A stretch of DNA of 64,000 bases from Burkholderia sp. NRF60-BP8. GTDB lineage: Bacteria; Pseudomonadota; Gammaproteobacteria; Burkholderiales; Burkholderiaceae. The notes beneath the pieces are model-generated. The model saw nothing but the letters and a program-made list of their open reading frames with translations. It did not search any database and was not told the DNA's origin. Position 1 is the first letter of the stretch; each line of letters starts with the position of its first letter. Of this stretch, positions 35,903-43,701 are shown piece by piece. The stretch spans positions 2,542,001-2,606,000 of the forward strand of contig NZ_CP013372.1 of NCBI RefSeq assembly GCF_001522585.2, given 5' to 3'. A program made the translations under genes and the position numbers.

Positions 35903-37218
35903 GCGTGTTCTTCTTCTGAATAGAGGATCAACAGGATGGCGAGAATCGGCACGTTCTTGAGCACGGGGCCGAACGGTTCGGCCAGCAGGCCTGGCATCGT
36001 GACCGCGATGACCGCCGAGTACGCGACGATCAGCGCGGCTTGCGCGGCCCACAGGCGCCGCGACGGCGCGACGACGGTCGCGATGCCGAACGCGAAATCC
36101 AGCGCGCTGGCCGCGTAAAGCGCGATCAACGCGGGCAGGCCCGTCAGGTGCGCAAGCGCCAGCAGCGCGAGGCTCGCGTGCAGCGGATGGATGAAGGCGC
36201 TCGCGATCGCCGTCCAGATCCATACGATCGCGAGCGCGCCCAACAGCAACGGGCGCCGCCACATCGCGAGCGCGTCGCGGCGCAATGCGCCAGCGTCCGC
36301 GCCGATGAAGCTGCCGAGGCCGCGCGGCGGCCGGCCCAGCACGGCGGTGGCGGCCGCCGGATCGCCGGTGTTGCCGCCGCGCAGCATCGTCCACGTATCG
36401 CGCGTCAGCATCGCCCCCGGCAGCGTGCCCAACAGGGCGGCCGCCGCGCCGACCAGCGGACCCGGCAGCGTCACGCGGGCCGCCGGCGGAAACCCGAGCG
36501 CGGCGCGGTAGCAGGCCAGCATCTCGCGGTATTCGACCTCGTCGCCGCCGACCACGTCGATCACGCGGCTGCCCGCCGCCCGCGAATCGCCCGTGTGCTC
36601 GACGAGCCGCACCACGACTTCGGCGAGATCGTCGACGTGCACCGGGCGCAGCCGCTGACGGCCGCCCTCTGGCAGTCCATGCACGGGCAGGCTCGCGAGC
36701 ATCCGGAACAACCGCGCGGACGCGCCGGCCGCCCCGTAGACGAGCGCGGGGCGCACGATGCGGAAGTCGATCGGCAGCGTCTGCAGGAAGCGGTCGGCCG
36801 CGTGCTTGCTCGCGAAGTACCGCGTGTCGCCGCGCTCGACGCCGAGCGCCGAGATCTGGATCACACGCCCCACGCCGGCAAGGCAGCATGCGGTAAAGAG
36901 CGCGCACGGCGCGGCGCGATGCACGGCGTCGAGCGTCGCGCCGCGTCGATCGGCCAGCATGCCGACCGCGTTGATCACCACGTCGACGCCCTTCAGCCGC
37001 GCGCGCCACGCTCGAGGATCGACGTCCCGCGCGAAGTCGATCGCGACGTCGTGCGGGCCGGCCGCGCGGCGCACGCCGCGCAGCACGCGATGCCCGCCGC
37101 CTTCGAGCCGCGCGCACAGCGCCTGCCCGATGAAACCGTTCGCGCCGCACACGAGCACGGTCATGCCGCGTGCGCCGGTGCGATCGGGCGAACAGGTCGA
37201 TGGCAACGCTGCGTTCAT
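35899..37218 (-). CDS. SDR-DoxX-like membrane fusion protein
   Basis: A protein of about 439 residues. The N-terminal extended-SDR domain has VLVCGANGFIGQALCARL (GxxGxxG NAD(P)-binding), VINAVGMLAD and RYFASKHAADRFL (YxxxK-type). The C-terminal about 140 residues hold four helices (IVWIWTAIASAFIHPLHASL, then AASALDFAFGIATVVAPS), like DoxX. I prefer the ATG at 37218 because GAGG lies six bases upstream; an in-frame ATG at 37224 would abut the ribosome site. It is the first gene of a four-gene operon and lies just after a GbsR-type operator. Confidence 0.82.
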   Translation of the reverse strand: MNAALPSTCSPDRTGARGMTVLVCGANGFIGQALCARLEGGGHRVLRGVRRAAGPHDVAIDFARDVDPRAWRARLKGVDVVINAVGMLADRRGATLDAVHRAAPCALFTACCLAGVGRVIQISALGVERGDTRYFASKHAADRFLQTLPIDFRIVRPALVYGAAGASARLFRMLASLPVHGLPEGGRQRLRPVHVDDLAEVVVRLVEHTGDSRAAGSRVIDVVGGDEVEYREMLACYRAALGFPPAARVTLPGPLVGAAAALLGTLPGAMLTRDTWTMLRGGNTGDPAAATAVLGRPPRGLGSFIGADAGALRRDALAMWRRPLLLGALAIVWIWTAIASAFIHPLHASLALLALAHLTGLPALIALYAASALDFAFGIATVVAPSRRLWAAQAALIVAYSAVIAVTMPGLLAEPFGPVLKNVPILAILLILYSEEEHA

Positions 37219-37236
37219 GCTCATCCTCTATTTACA

Positions 37237-37262
37237 GTTATTTCTGTACAGACAGAAATAAA
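37237..37262. promoter_or_regulatory. 26-bp operator in front of membrane-SDR operon
   Basis: GTTATTTCTGT-ACAG-ACAGAAATAAA is an 11-bp inverted repeat with one end mismatch. It lies 18 bases before the SDR start and repeats the layout of the dyad in front of the regulator gene. It is the likely binding site of the GbsR/MarR protein. Confidence 0.75.
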
Positions 37263-37268
37263 AACCCC

Positions 37269-37293
37269 GAAAAAAGCGGGCTGCGTGCCCGCT
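37269..37293 (-). terminator. Intrinsic terminator after GbsR-type regulator
   Basis: Read on the minus strand, AGCGGGC-ACGCA-GCCCGCT is followed by a run of six T residues. It separates the regulator transcript from the downstream operon, which therefore has its own promoter. Confidence 0.85.
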
Positions 37294-37306
37294 CTGCCGT
37301 GACCGC

Positions 37307-37840
37307 TTACTTCGACGGCTTGCGCCTGACCGTCTGGCTGATCTTCGCGCCGATGCCGAGCGCCTTCATCAGCGTATCGGGCTTGAGCCGCAGCATTTCG
37401 TCGGACCAGGTCGTGAGCGTCTCGACGAACTGCAGCGTGTCGCGAATGCGCTGTTCGGTCTCGCGGCTCTCGTTCGCGATGTCCGGATTCGTCAGGCACT
37501 CGCGCAGCACCGTGAGCGTCGGCTCGATCTCGCGTTGCCGCCGCCCTTCGACGATCAGCTTGAACAACTCCCAGATGTCGGTCGACGTCTCGAAGTGGTC
37601 GCGGCGATCGCCCAGCACGTGCACGACCTTCGCGAGCCGCCACGCCTGCAGCTCCTTCAGGCTCGTGCTGACGTTGGAGCGTGCGACGTTGAGCGTCTCG
37701 GCGATCTCGTCGGCCGCAACCGGCCGTCCGGCCAGGTAGAGCAGCGCGTGAATCTGCGAGACAGTACGGTTGACGCCCCACCGCGAGCCCATTTCGCCCC
37801 AGTGAAGAATGAATCGTTCGGCAATCGGTGTGAGTTCCAT
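37307..37840 (-). CDS. GbsR/MarR-family transcriptional regulator
   Basis: A 177-residue winged-helix regulator: TPIAERFILHWGEMGSRWGV, the TVSQIHALLYLAGRPVAADE helix, then AETLNVARSNVSTSLKELQA as recognition helix and a GDRRDHFETSTDIWELF wing and linker characteristic of the GbsR/YuaC group. The C-terminal helix supports dimerisation. The ATG at 37840 gives a standard N-terminus. Matching dyads lie upstream of its own gene and of the next operon, suggesting autoregulation plus control of the SDR operon. The effector is unknown. Confidence 0.88.
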   Translation of the reverse strand: MELTPIAERFILHWGEMGSRWGVNRTVSQIHALLYLAGRPVAADEIAETLNVARSNVSTSLKELQAWRLAKVVHVLGDRRDHFETSTDIWELFKLIVEGRRQREIEPTLTVLRECLTNPDIANESRETEQRIRDTLQFVETLTTWSDEMLRLKPDTLMKALGIGAKISQTVRRKPSK

Positions 37841-37862
37841 GGTGGGGAATTTAGATATTTCA

Positions 37863-37888
37863 GTTATTTCTGTCAAGAGAGAAATAAC
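37863..37888. promoter_or_regulatory. 26-bp operator in front of GbsR-type regulator gene
   Basis: GTTATTTCTGT-CAAG-AGAGAAATAAC is an 11-bp inverted repeat with one mismatch and a 4-bp spacer, 22 bases upstream of the regulator start. The left arm is identical to that of the site at 37237. Confidence 0.75.
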
Positions 37889-38003
37889 CGGGCGATCCGA
37901 CGCCTTCCGGCCGCGCCCGCCCGCGATCGGCCGCTTCCTTTACAATGCGCGGGATTTTTCCGATTTCAGGCCGTCCCCGCCTTTCTGATAGACAGAGGTT
38001 TCC

Positions 38004-39206
38004 ATGATCATCAAACCGCGCGTGCGTGGCTTCATCTGCGTGACGACTCATCCCGTCGGCTGCGAAGCCAACGTCAAGGAACAGATCGACTACGTGACTT
38101 CGCACGGCCCGATCGCCAATGGCCCGAAAAAGGTGCTCGTGATCGGCGCGTCGACCGGCTACGGCCTCGCCGCCCGGATCTCGGCCGCCTTCGGCTCGGG
38201 CGCGGACACGCTCGGCGTGTTCTTCGAGCGCGCCGGCAGCGAAACGAAGCCGGGCACGGCAGGCTGGTACAACAGCGCCGCGTTCGAGAAATTCGCCGCG
38301 GAAAAGGGGCTGTATGCGCGCAGCATTAACGGCGACGCCTTCTCCGACAAGGTCAAGCAGGTCACGATCGACACCATCAAGCAGGATCTCGGCAAGGTCG
38401 ACCTGGTCGTCTACAGCCTCGCGGCGCCGCGCCGCACGCACCCGAAGACGGGCGAAACCATCAGCTCGACGCTCAAGCCGGTCGGCAAGGCCGTCACGTT
38501 CCGCGGCCTCGACACCGACAAGGAAGTGATCCGCGACGTGTCGCTCGAACCGGCGACGCAGGAAGAGATCGACGGCACCGTCGCGGTGATGGGCGGCGAG
38601 GACTGGCAGATGTGGATCGACGCGCTGGCCGAGGCCGGCGTGCTGGCCGACGGCGCGAAGACCACCGCGTTCACGTACCTCGGCGAGAAAATCACGCACG
38701 ACATCTACTGGAACGGCTCGATCGGCGAAGCGAAGAAGGATCTCGACAAGAAGGTGCTGTCGATCCGCGACAAGCTGGCCGCGCACGGCGGCGATGCCCG
38801 CGTGTCGGTGCTGAAGGCCGTCGTCACGCAGGCCAGCTCGGCGATCCCGATGATGCCGCTGTACCTGTCGCTGCTGTTCAAGGTGATGAAGGAAACCGGC
38901 ACGCACGAAGGCTGCATCGAGCAGGTGTACGGCCTCCTGAAGGACAGCCTGTACGGCGCGACGCCGCACGTCGACGAGGAAGGCCGCCTGCGCGCGGACT
39001 ACAAGGAACTCGATCCGCAAGTACAGAACAAGGTCGTCGCGATGTGGGACAAGGTGACGAACGAGAACCTGTACGAGATGACCGACTTCGCCGGCTACAA
39101 GACCGAGTTCCTGCGCCTGTTCGGCTTCGAGATCGCAGGTGTCGACTACGACGCGGACGTGAACCCGGACGTGAAGATCCCGGGCATCATCGACACGACG
39201 GTCTGA
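38004..39206 (+). CDS. fabV: Enoyl-ACP reductase FabV (NADH)
   Basis: A 400-residue FabV enoyl-ACP reductase (trans-2-enoyl-CoA reductase family), the final reductive step of fatty-acid elongation. It starts [19 protein letters not shown] and has the extended NADH-binding [16 protein letters not shown]. The active site is Tyr235-X8-Lys244-Lys245 in [18 protein letters not shown], which fits the Y-X8-K spacing published for Burkholderia mallei FabV. FabV isozymes are intrinsically poorly inhibited by triclosan. It stands alone with an ATG preceded by AGAGG and is convergent with an SDR gene. Confidence 0.96.
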   Translation: MIIKPRVRGFICVTTHPVGCEANVKEQIDYVTSHGPIANGPKKVLVIGASTGYGLAARISAAFGSGADTLGVFFERAGSETKPGTAGWYNSAAFEKFAAEKGLYARSINGDAFSDKVKQVTIDTIKQDLGKVDLVVYSLAAPRRTHPKTGETISSTLKPVGKAVTFRGLDTDKEVIRDVSLEPATQEEIDGTVAVMGGEDWQMWIDALAEAGVLADGAKTTAFTYLGEKITHDIYWNGSIGEAKKDLDKKVLSIRDKLAAHGGDARVSVLKAVVTQASSAIPMMPLYLSLLFKVMKETGTHEGCIEQVYGLLKDSLYGATPHVDEEGRLRADYKELDPQVQNKVVAMWDKVTNENLYEMTDFAGYKTEFLRLFGFEIAGVDYDADVNPDVKIPGIIDTTV

Positions 39207-39255
39207 CGGCACGACCCGCCGCCGCGCGTGCGGCGGGCTCGCATTGCCGGCGGCG

Positions 39256-39960
39256 TCAACGCGGCGCCGGCTCTTCCAGATAGACGCCCGACGACAGCGC
39301 GGCCTTCACCTGCCGCGTGAATTCGTCGGTCGACACCTCCTCCGCCCCCGCTTCGATGGCGTCGTACGCCTGGCGCACGACGTCGGCCGGCGTGGCCTTC
39401 GGCACGTCGAGGCCGGCCGTCAGGTCGGTATCGATGAAGCCGGCATGCAGCCCGACCACCTGCGTATGCTGCTCGCGCAGCGAATGGCGCAGCCCGTTGG
39501 TCAGCGCCCATGCGGCCGATTTCGACACGCCGTAGCCCGACAGGATCGGCCGGTTCACCCAGCTCGCGACCGACAGGATGTTCAGGATCGCGCCGCCGCC
39601 GTGCGCCGCGAGGGTTCCCGCAAACGCCCGCGACATCGCCAGCATCCCCAACACGTTCGTCTCCAGGTGAGCGCGTAATGCGTCGACCGCACCGTCGTCC
39701 GTCAAGCTGCCGAGCCGCGCGATTCCGGCGTTGTTGATCAGCAGCGTGACGTCGCGCGCGGCATCGGCCGCCGCGGCCACCGCCGCCGGATCCGTCACGT
39801 CGAGCTTCACGGGCACGACGCCCGGCAGCGTCACGCTGGCCGGATCGCGCGCCGCCGCATAGACCTTGCGAGCCCCTCGGGCGAGCGCCTGCTTCGCAAA
39901 CTCGAGCCCCAGCCCGCGGTTCGCGCCCGTGATGAAAACGACTGCACCTTCGATCTTCAT
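39256..39960 (-). CDS. Short-chain dehydrogenase/reductase
   Basis: A 234-residue classical SDR. Cofactor motif is VVFITGANRGLGLEFAKQAL, followed by TLLINNAGIARLGSL (NNAG). The catalytic Ser lies in ILNILSVASWVNRPI and the YxxxK is YGVSK. A Leu-rich C-terminus follows. It is transcribed away from a TetR gene, with three dyads between them, so the TetR protein probably represses it. A GGAA ribosome site lies 6 bases before the ATG. Substrate unknown. Confidence 0.9.
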   Translation of the reverse strand: MKIEGAVVFITGANRGLGLEFAKQALARGARKVYAAARDPASVTLPGVVPVKLDVTDPAAVAAAADAARDVTLLINNAGIARLGSLTDDGAVDALRAHLETNVLGMLAMSRAFAGTLAAHGGGAILNILSVASWVNRPILSGYGVSKSAAWALTNGLRHSLREQHTQVVGLHAGFIDTDLTAGLDVPKATPADVVRQAYDAIEAGAEEVSTDEFTRQVKAALSSGVYLEEPAPR

Positions 39961-40145
39961 GATCGTTCCTTTCGCATGATGAATCGCCTGCGCGCCGGCT
40001 CGCCACGCGCTTGAGATCCGGTGAAAAACGAGGCTGCCGTCGCGAGCCGAGCCGTTGCGCCGCCGGTGGCGAACGACGAGCCGTCCATCCGCTGCCGGCA
40101 TGACCCCGCGACGTCGCAAACGTCGTCCGATTGCCATCCCTGCCC

Positions 40146-40177
40146 CCGACTTGGCTTTGCGTTGCCTGCCAAGTCGG
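40146..40177. promoter_or_regulatory. Perfect 10-bp inverted repeat in SDR/TetR intergenic region
   Basis: CCGACTTGGC and GCCAAGTCGG are separated by 12 bases. This is the third dyad in the divergent promoter region and differs in sequence from the two TetR-type sites. It may bind another regulator. Confidence 0.5.
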
Positions 40178-40192
40178 CTACACTCGATGTCA

Positions 40193-40206
40193 ATGGTGAT
40201 CGCCAT
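40193..40206. promoter_or_regulatory. TetR-type operator, copy A
   Basis: ATGGTGATCGCCAT, part of CAATGG...CCATCG, is a near-palindrome centred on GATC. It is the exact reverse complement of copy B, 56 bases away. It lies in the SDR/TetR promoter region. Confidence 0.65.
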
Positions 40207-40248
40207 CGTCTTTGCGATGCATTGTGTTCGCGCCGGACGATCATGTCA

Positions 40249-40262
40249 ATGGCGATCACCAT
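40249..40262. promoter_or_regulatory. TetR-type operator, copy B
   Basis: ATGGCGATCACCAT, extended to CAATGG...CCATTG, gives 16 of 18 symmetric positions. It is 45 bases before the TetR start. Together with copy A it probably serves the two divergent promoters. Confidence 0.65.
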
Positions 40263-40307
40263 TGTGTTTTTCAATCGATACGATCGGCAATGATCAGGGA
40301 GAGATCG

Positions 40308-40889
40308 ATGGGCGTATCCAGACAGCAGGCTGCCGAGAACCGAAGCGCGATCGTCGCGGCCGCCGAGCGGCTGTTTCGCGTGCGCGGCGTCGATGCGGTG
40401 GGATTGACGGAGCTGATGAAGGAGGCCGGCTTCACGCAAGGCGGGTTCTACAACCACTTCAAATCGAAAGACGCGCTGGTCGCCGAAGTCATGGAAAAGG
40501 CGATGCGCGACCGCGCGGATTCGCCGAGCGCCGGCAATCTCGACGCGCAGGTGGCGGCGTATCTGTCGCCCGCGCATCGCGACAACGTCGAGGCCGGGTG
40601 CCCGCTGTCCGGCTTCGCGGGCGACGCACCGCGGCTGACCGATACGGCGCGCGCATGCTACGCGCACGGGCTCGCCGCGTATCTCGATCGACTGGAACGG
40701 ATGGTGGCGACCGACGGCGCCACGCCGGAGCAGACGCGTCGCGACGCGCTTGCGGCCTTCAGCCAGATGGTCGGTGCGCTCATGCTGTCCCGCGCGATCG
40801 CCGGCAGCGATCCCGCGTTGGCCGACGAAATTCTGGACGCGGGGCGGGACGCGCTGACCGGCCGACGCGATCCCGCCACATCGGCGTAA
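40308..40889 (+). CDS. TetR-family transcriptional repressor
   Basis: A 193-residue TetR protein. The DNA-binding domain is NRSAIVAAAERLFRVRGVDA, then GLTELMKEAGFTQGGFYNHF with the recognition helix TQGGFYNHFKSKDALV. The C-terminal domain resembles the TetR_C_33-type dimerisation fold (GCPLSGFAGDAPRLTD with a conserved Cys). It begins at an ATG with AGGGAGAG upstream. Divergent from an SDR gene and flanked by mirrored operators, it probably represses both. The ligand is unknown. Confidence 0.9.
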   Translation: MGVSRQQAAENRSAIVAAAERLFRVRGVDAVGLTELMKEAGFTQGGFYNHFKSKDALVAEVMEKAMRDRADSPSAGNLDAQVAAYLSPAHRDNVEAGCPLSGFAGDAPRLTDTARACYAHGLAAYLDRLERMVATDGATPEQTRRDALAAFSQMVGALMLSRAIAGSDPALADEILDAGRDALTGRRDPATSA

Positions 40890-40928
40890 CGGCGCGCCCT
40901 TCGTCGCGGCGCCGCCGTCCTGGTCACG

Positions 40929-41507
40929 CTATTCGATTGCCCGCGCGGCATCCCACAGCGGCTGCGTGCCGCGCGCCGCATTCCACGCGGCGAACTGCGT
41001 GCGCCACGATTCGAACGGTTGCGCGAGCGGATGGCGCGGGTCGTCGCTGAGCGAATACGCCATCCCTTCGATCAGCCAGCGCGGCTTGGTCAAGACGGCC
41101 AGGTTGCCGAGCACTTCGGCCTGGCGATGATGGATCAACTCGTGCGCAAGAAAGTAGGTCTGCCAGCCGCGCGGCGCGATCACGATGCCGAAATCGCCGA
41201 GCGTCAGCGCCGCGCGCGTGCCGAGGCCGAACGCATCGGCGCACGCACGCGTCGAGCAGAACACGATGCGCGGTGCGGCGCGGAACACGCCGACGGCCGC
41301 CGCCGCGCGCGCGGCGCCGTCGCGGTAGAGCTGCTGCGCGGCGCCGAGCGTCGCGACATCGTCCGTGCAGATGTCGGCGCTCGGGCACGACACGCCGGGA
41401 ACCAGCGCGGGCGCGACGACGCGCAGCGGTTTGACGAGCGCGTACGCGGCAATCGGCAGCGCGACGAGCAGGCCCGCGAGGGCGAAAGCGATAGGGGCGC
41501 GTTTCAT
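40929..41507 (-). CDS. Putative membrane-tethered zincin-like protein
   Basis: A 192-residue protein with an N-terminal signal or anchor helix (FALAGLLVALPIAAYALV). The mid-protein FLAHELIHHRQAE is a perfect HExxH zinc motif, followed after about 20 residues by LIEGMAYSL, whose Glu could be the third ligand, as in gluzincins. Three cysteines (SCPSADIC and FCSTRAC areas) could form disulfides. I know no named family. A protease role is inference from the motif alone. It is the second gene after a GNAT gene, 25 bases apart. Confidence 0.6.
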   Translation of the reverse strand: MKRAPIAFALAGLLVALPIAAYALVKPLRVVAPALVPGVSCPSADICTDDVATLGAAQQLYRDGAARAAAAVGVFRAAPRIVFCSTRACADAFGLGTRAALTLGDFGIVIAPRGWQTYFLAHELIHHRQAEVLGNLAVLTKPRWLIEGMAYSLSDDPRHPLAQPFESWRTQFAAWNAARGTQPLWDAARAIE

Positions 41508-41532
41508 CGAGGCGGCGGTTTGACGGATGCCA

Positions 41533-42063
41533 TCACGCGAGCTGCTTGTGGAAATACGTCGTCGCGCAGAGTGCGCCGTCGGGCATCAGCGCGTAGTTCG
41601 GCACGACGCCCACGCGTTGCCAGCCGGCCCGCTCGTACAGCCGCTCGGCGTCGCCGCCCGTCACCGTGTCGAGCACGAGCACGGTCTTGCCCGCATCGCG
41701 CGCGGCCGCGTCGGCCGCCGCCATCAGCCGCGCGGCGATGCCCTGCCGGCGCGCGTGTCGCGACACGAGCATCTTCGCGACGTCCGCGCGATGCGGCTGG
41801 TTCTCGGGCTGCGCGGTCAGGAGCTGCACGGTGCCGACGATGCGGCCCGACGCATCCTCGGCGACGAGCAGGATGCGCTCGTCGTTCGCGACGCCCTCGG
41901 CCACGCGCGTCCAGAATGCGACGGCGGTCGTCCGCTCGATCGGCAGCATGAAGCTGACGGATGCGCCGCCTTCGACGCAATCGATCAGCACGTCGGCCAG
42001 CGCATCGACACAGGCCATCGCTTCGCTCGCGCCGACGCGGCGGACGGTAACAGGTTCGGTCAT
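41533..42063 (-). CDS. GNAT-family N-acetyltransferase
   Basis: A 176-residue acetyl-CoA-dependent acetyltransferase. The GNAT motif A is VAKMLVSRHARRQGIAARLM (R/Q-x-x-G-x-A), followed by LVLDTVTGGDAERLYERAGW and a C-terminal YHK-like end. No substrate clue is present. The ATG at 42063 matches the family N-terminus; the frame opens slightly further out. It starts a two-gene unit with the putative zincin. Confidence 0.85.
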   Translation of the reverse strand: MTEPVTVRRVGASEAMACVDALADVLIDCVEGGASVSFMLPIERTTAVAFWTRVAEGVANDERILLVAEDASGRIVGTVQLLTAQPENQPHRADVAKMLVSRHARRQGIAARLMAAADAAARDAGKTVLVLDTVTGGDAERLYERAGWQRVGVVPNYALMPDGALCATTYFHKQLA

Positions 42064-42267
42064 GCCATCCCCGGTAGTCAGATGGGCCGCATGCACGGGT
42101 GCGGCATGGGTCGGAATCGGAACGCACGCCGGCCGGGTATCGAGGCTCGCGCGACGGCGGCAGGCGTCCGGTAACGTGGCGCCCGATCGGCGCGTGTTAC
42201 CACCCCATCATCGTACGCGACGGAAATTTTCGTTGCATCGGTTTCGACATCGCCTACACTTAGCCGA

Positions 42268-42633
42268 ATGGATAACATTCAACCCGGCATCAGCGACGTG
42301 TTCCATGCCCTCGCCGATCCGACGCGCTGCGCGATCGTCAGCGCGCTCGGCCACGGCGAGCGGACCGTCTCCGCGCTGGCCGCGCCGTTCGACATGGCGC
42401 TGCCGTCGTTCATGAAGCATGTCGCGGTGCTCGAGCGCAGCGGCCTCGTGGCGACCCGGAAAACCGGCCGCTCGCGCACCTGCGCGCTGGTCGGCAGCCG
42501 GCTGACCGAGGCTGAGGCATGGCTCGCCGCGCAGCGCGCGCAGTGGGAAGCGCGATCCGATCGTCTCGTCGAATTCGTCGAACGCCGTCACCAGGAGGAG
42601 CAAGATGTCCGCAAGCCACGTCGAACCCGCTGA
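42268..42633 (+). CDS. ArsR-family transcriptional regulator
   Basis: A 121-residue winged-helix regulator: ADPTRCAIVSALGHGERTVS, then LAAPFDMALPSFMKHVAVLE as recognition helix and RSGLVATRKTGRSRTCALVG as wing. No metal-binding ELCVCDL motif is visible, so it belongs to the metal-independent ArsR group often paired with SRPBCC proteins. Its end overlaps the start of the next gene by 29 bases, indicating tight coupling. Confidence 0.88.
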   Translation: MDNIQPGISDVFHALADPTRCAIVSALGHGERTVSALAAPFDMALPSFMKHVAVLERSGLVATRKTGRSRTCALVGSRLTEAEAWLAAQRAQWEARSDRLVEFVERRHQEEQDVRKPRRTR

Positions 42634-43090
42634 AGCCCACGATCTCGTCATCACGCGCACGTTGCGCGCGCCGCGCCACGCGCTCTGGCGCGCATGGACC
42701 GACCCCGAACTGCTGAAGGAATGGTGGTGTCCGAAGCCGTGGACCACCGAGGTACGCGCGTTCGACCTGCGGCCGGGCGGCGCCTTCCATACGTTCATGC
42801 GCGGCCCCGACGGCGGCACGAGCGACAACCCCGGCTGCTTCCTCGAAATCGTGCCGGAATCGCGCATCGCGTTCACGTCGATGCTCGCGGGCGGCTGGCG
42901 GCCGCAGGCGCCATGGCTGGGCTTCACGGCGATCGTCACGATGGCCGACGACGACGCGGGCAGCCGCTACGAGGCGCGCGTGATGCATCCCGACGCCGCG
43001 ACGCGCGAGCGCCACGAAGCGCTCGGGTTTTTCGAGGGCTGGAACACCTGCATCACGCAGCTCGACGCGTTCGCCGCCACGTTGCGCTGA
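42605..43090 (+). CDS. SRPBCC (AHSA1-type) protein, first copy
   Basis: A 161-residue START/Bet v1-fold protein with the AHSA1 pattern: ITRTLRAPRHALWRAWTDPE, ELLKEWWCPKPWTTEVRAFD, GGAFHTFMRGPDG and the C-terminal GFFEGWNTCITQLDAFAATL. Such proteins bind hydrophobic ligands and are commonly encoded beside ArsR regulators. The ATG lies inside the end of the ArsR gene with AGGAGGA upstream. Ligand unknown. Confidence 0.88.
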   Translation: MSASHVEPAEAHDLVITRTLRAPRHALWRAWTDPELLKEWWCPKPWTTEVRAFDLRPGGAFHTFMRGPDGGTSDNPGCFLEIVPESRIAFTSMLAGGWRPQAPWLGFTAIVTMADDDAGSRYEARVMHPDAATRERHEALGFFEGWNTCITQLDAFAATLR

Positions 43091-43209
43091 ACGCCGCCTC
43101 GCGCGCGGTCATTGCATGCCGCCGCGCCCGCGCCTAGGATTCCTGAAGGAAGCACGACGACACGCCGGGCGCCGGCGTGCACCGTCGCGCGCGCTTCGCG
43201 GGAGGCGAC

Positions 43210-43686
43210 ATGTTGCACACGCACACACATTCGACCCGGGTCAGCCGGCACCTGAACGCCCCGCGCGGACGCGTCTACCGCGCGCTGCTCGACCCGCACG
43301 CGGTCGAGCAATGGAAAGTGCCCGACGGCATGACCTGCCGCGTGCACGCGTACGACACGCGCGAAGGCGGCGCGCTGCGCGTGTCGCTGAGCTACGACGC
43401 GCCGTCGGCCGGCACCGGCAAGACCACCGCGCGCACCGACACCTATCACGGCCGCTTCGTCACGCTCGTGCCGGACCGGCAGATCGTCGAGATCGATGTA
43501 TTCGAAACCGACGACCCGATGCTGCGCGGCGCGATGACGATCACGATCACGCTGTCCGACGAAGCGGGCGGCACGCGCGTGGACGCGGTGCATGACGGCG
43601 TCCCGCCCGGCGTACCGGTCGCCGACAACGAGACCGGCTGGCAGATGGCGCTGGCGCGGCTCGCGGCGCTGGTGGAAGCCGGATGA
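43210..43686 (+). CDS. SRPBCC (AHSA1-type) protein, second copy
   Basis: A 158-residue relative of the preceding protein: TRVSRHLNAPRGRVYRALLD, PHAVEQWKVPDGMTCRVHAY, REGGALRVSLSYDAP and DNETGWQMALARLAALVEAG. The core WKxP/GxEGGxxR pattern differs from the first copy, so it is not a recent duplicate. GGAGG lies 4-5 bases before the ATG at 43210. It is about 120 bases downstream and probably belongs to the same transcript. Confidence 0.85.
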   Translation: MLHTHTHSTRVSRHLNAPRGRVYRALLDPHAVEQWKVPDGMTCRVHAYDTREGGALRVSLSYDAPSAGTGKTTARTDTYHGRFVTLVPDRQIVEIDVFETDDPMLRGAMTITITLSDEAGGTRVDAVHDGVPPGVPVADNETGWQMALARLAALVEAG

Positions 43687-43701
43687 CGCCGCGCAAGCGC
43701 A

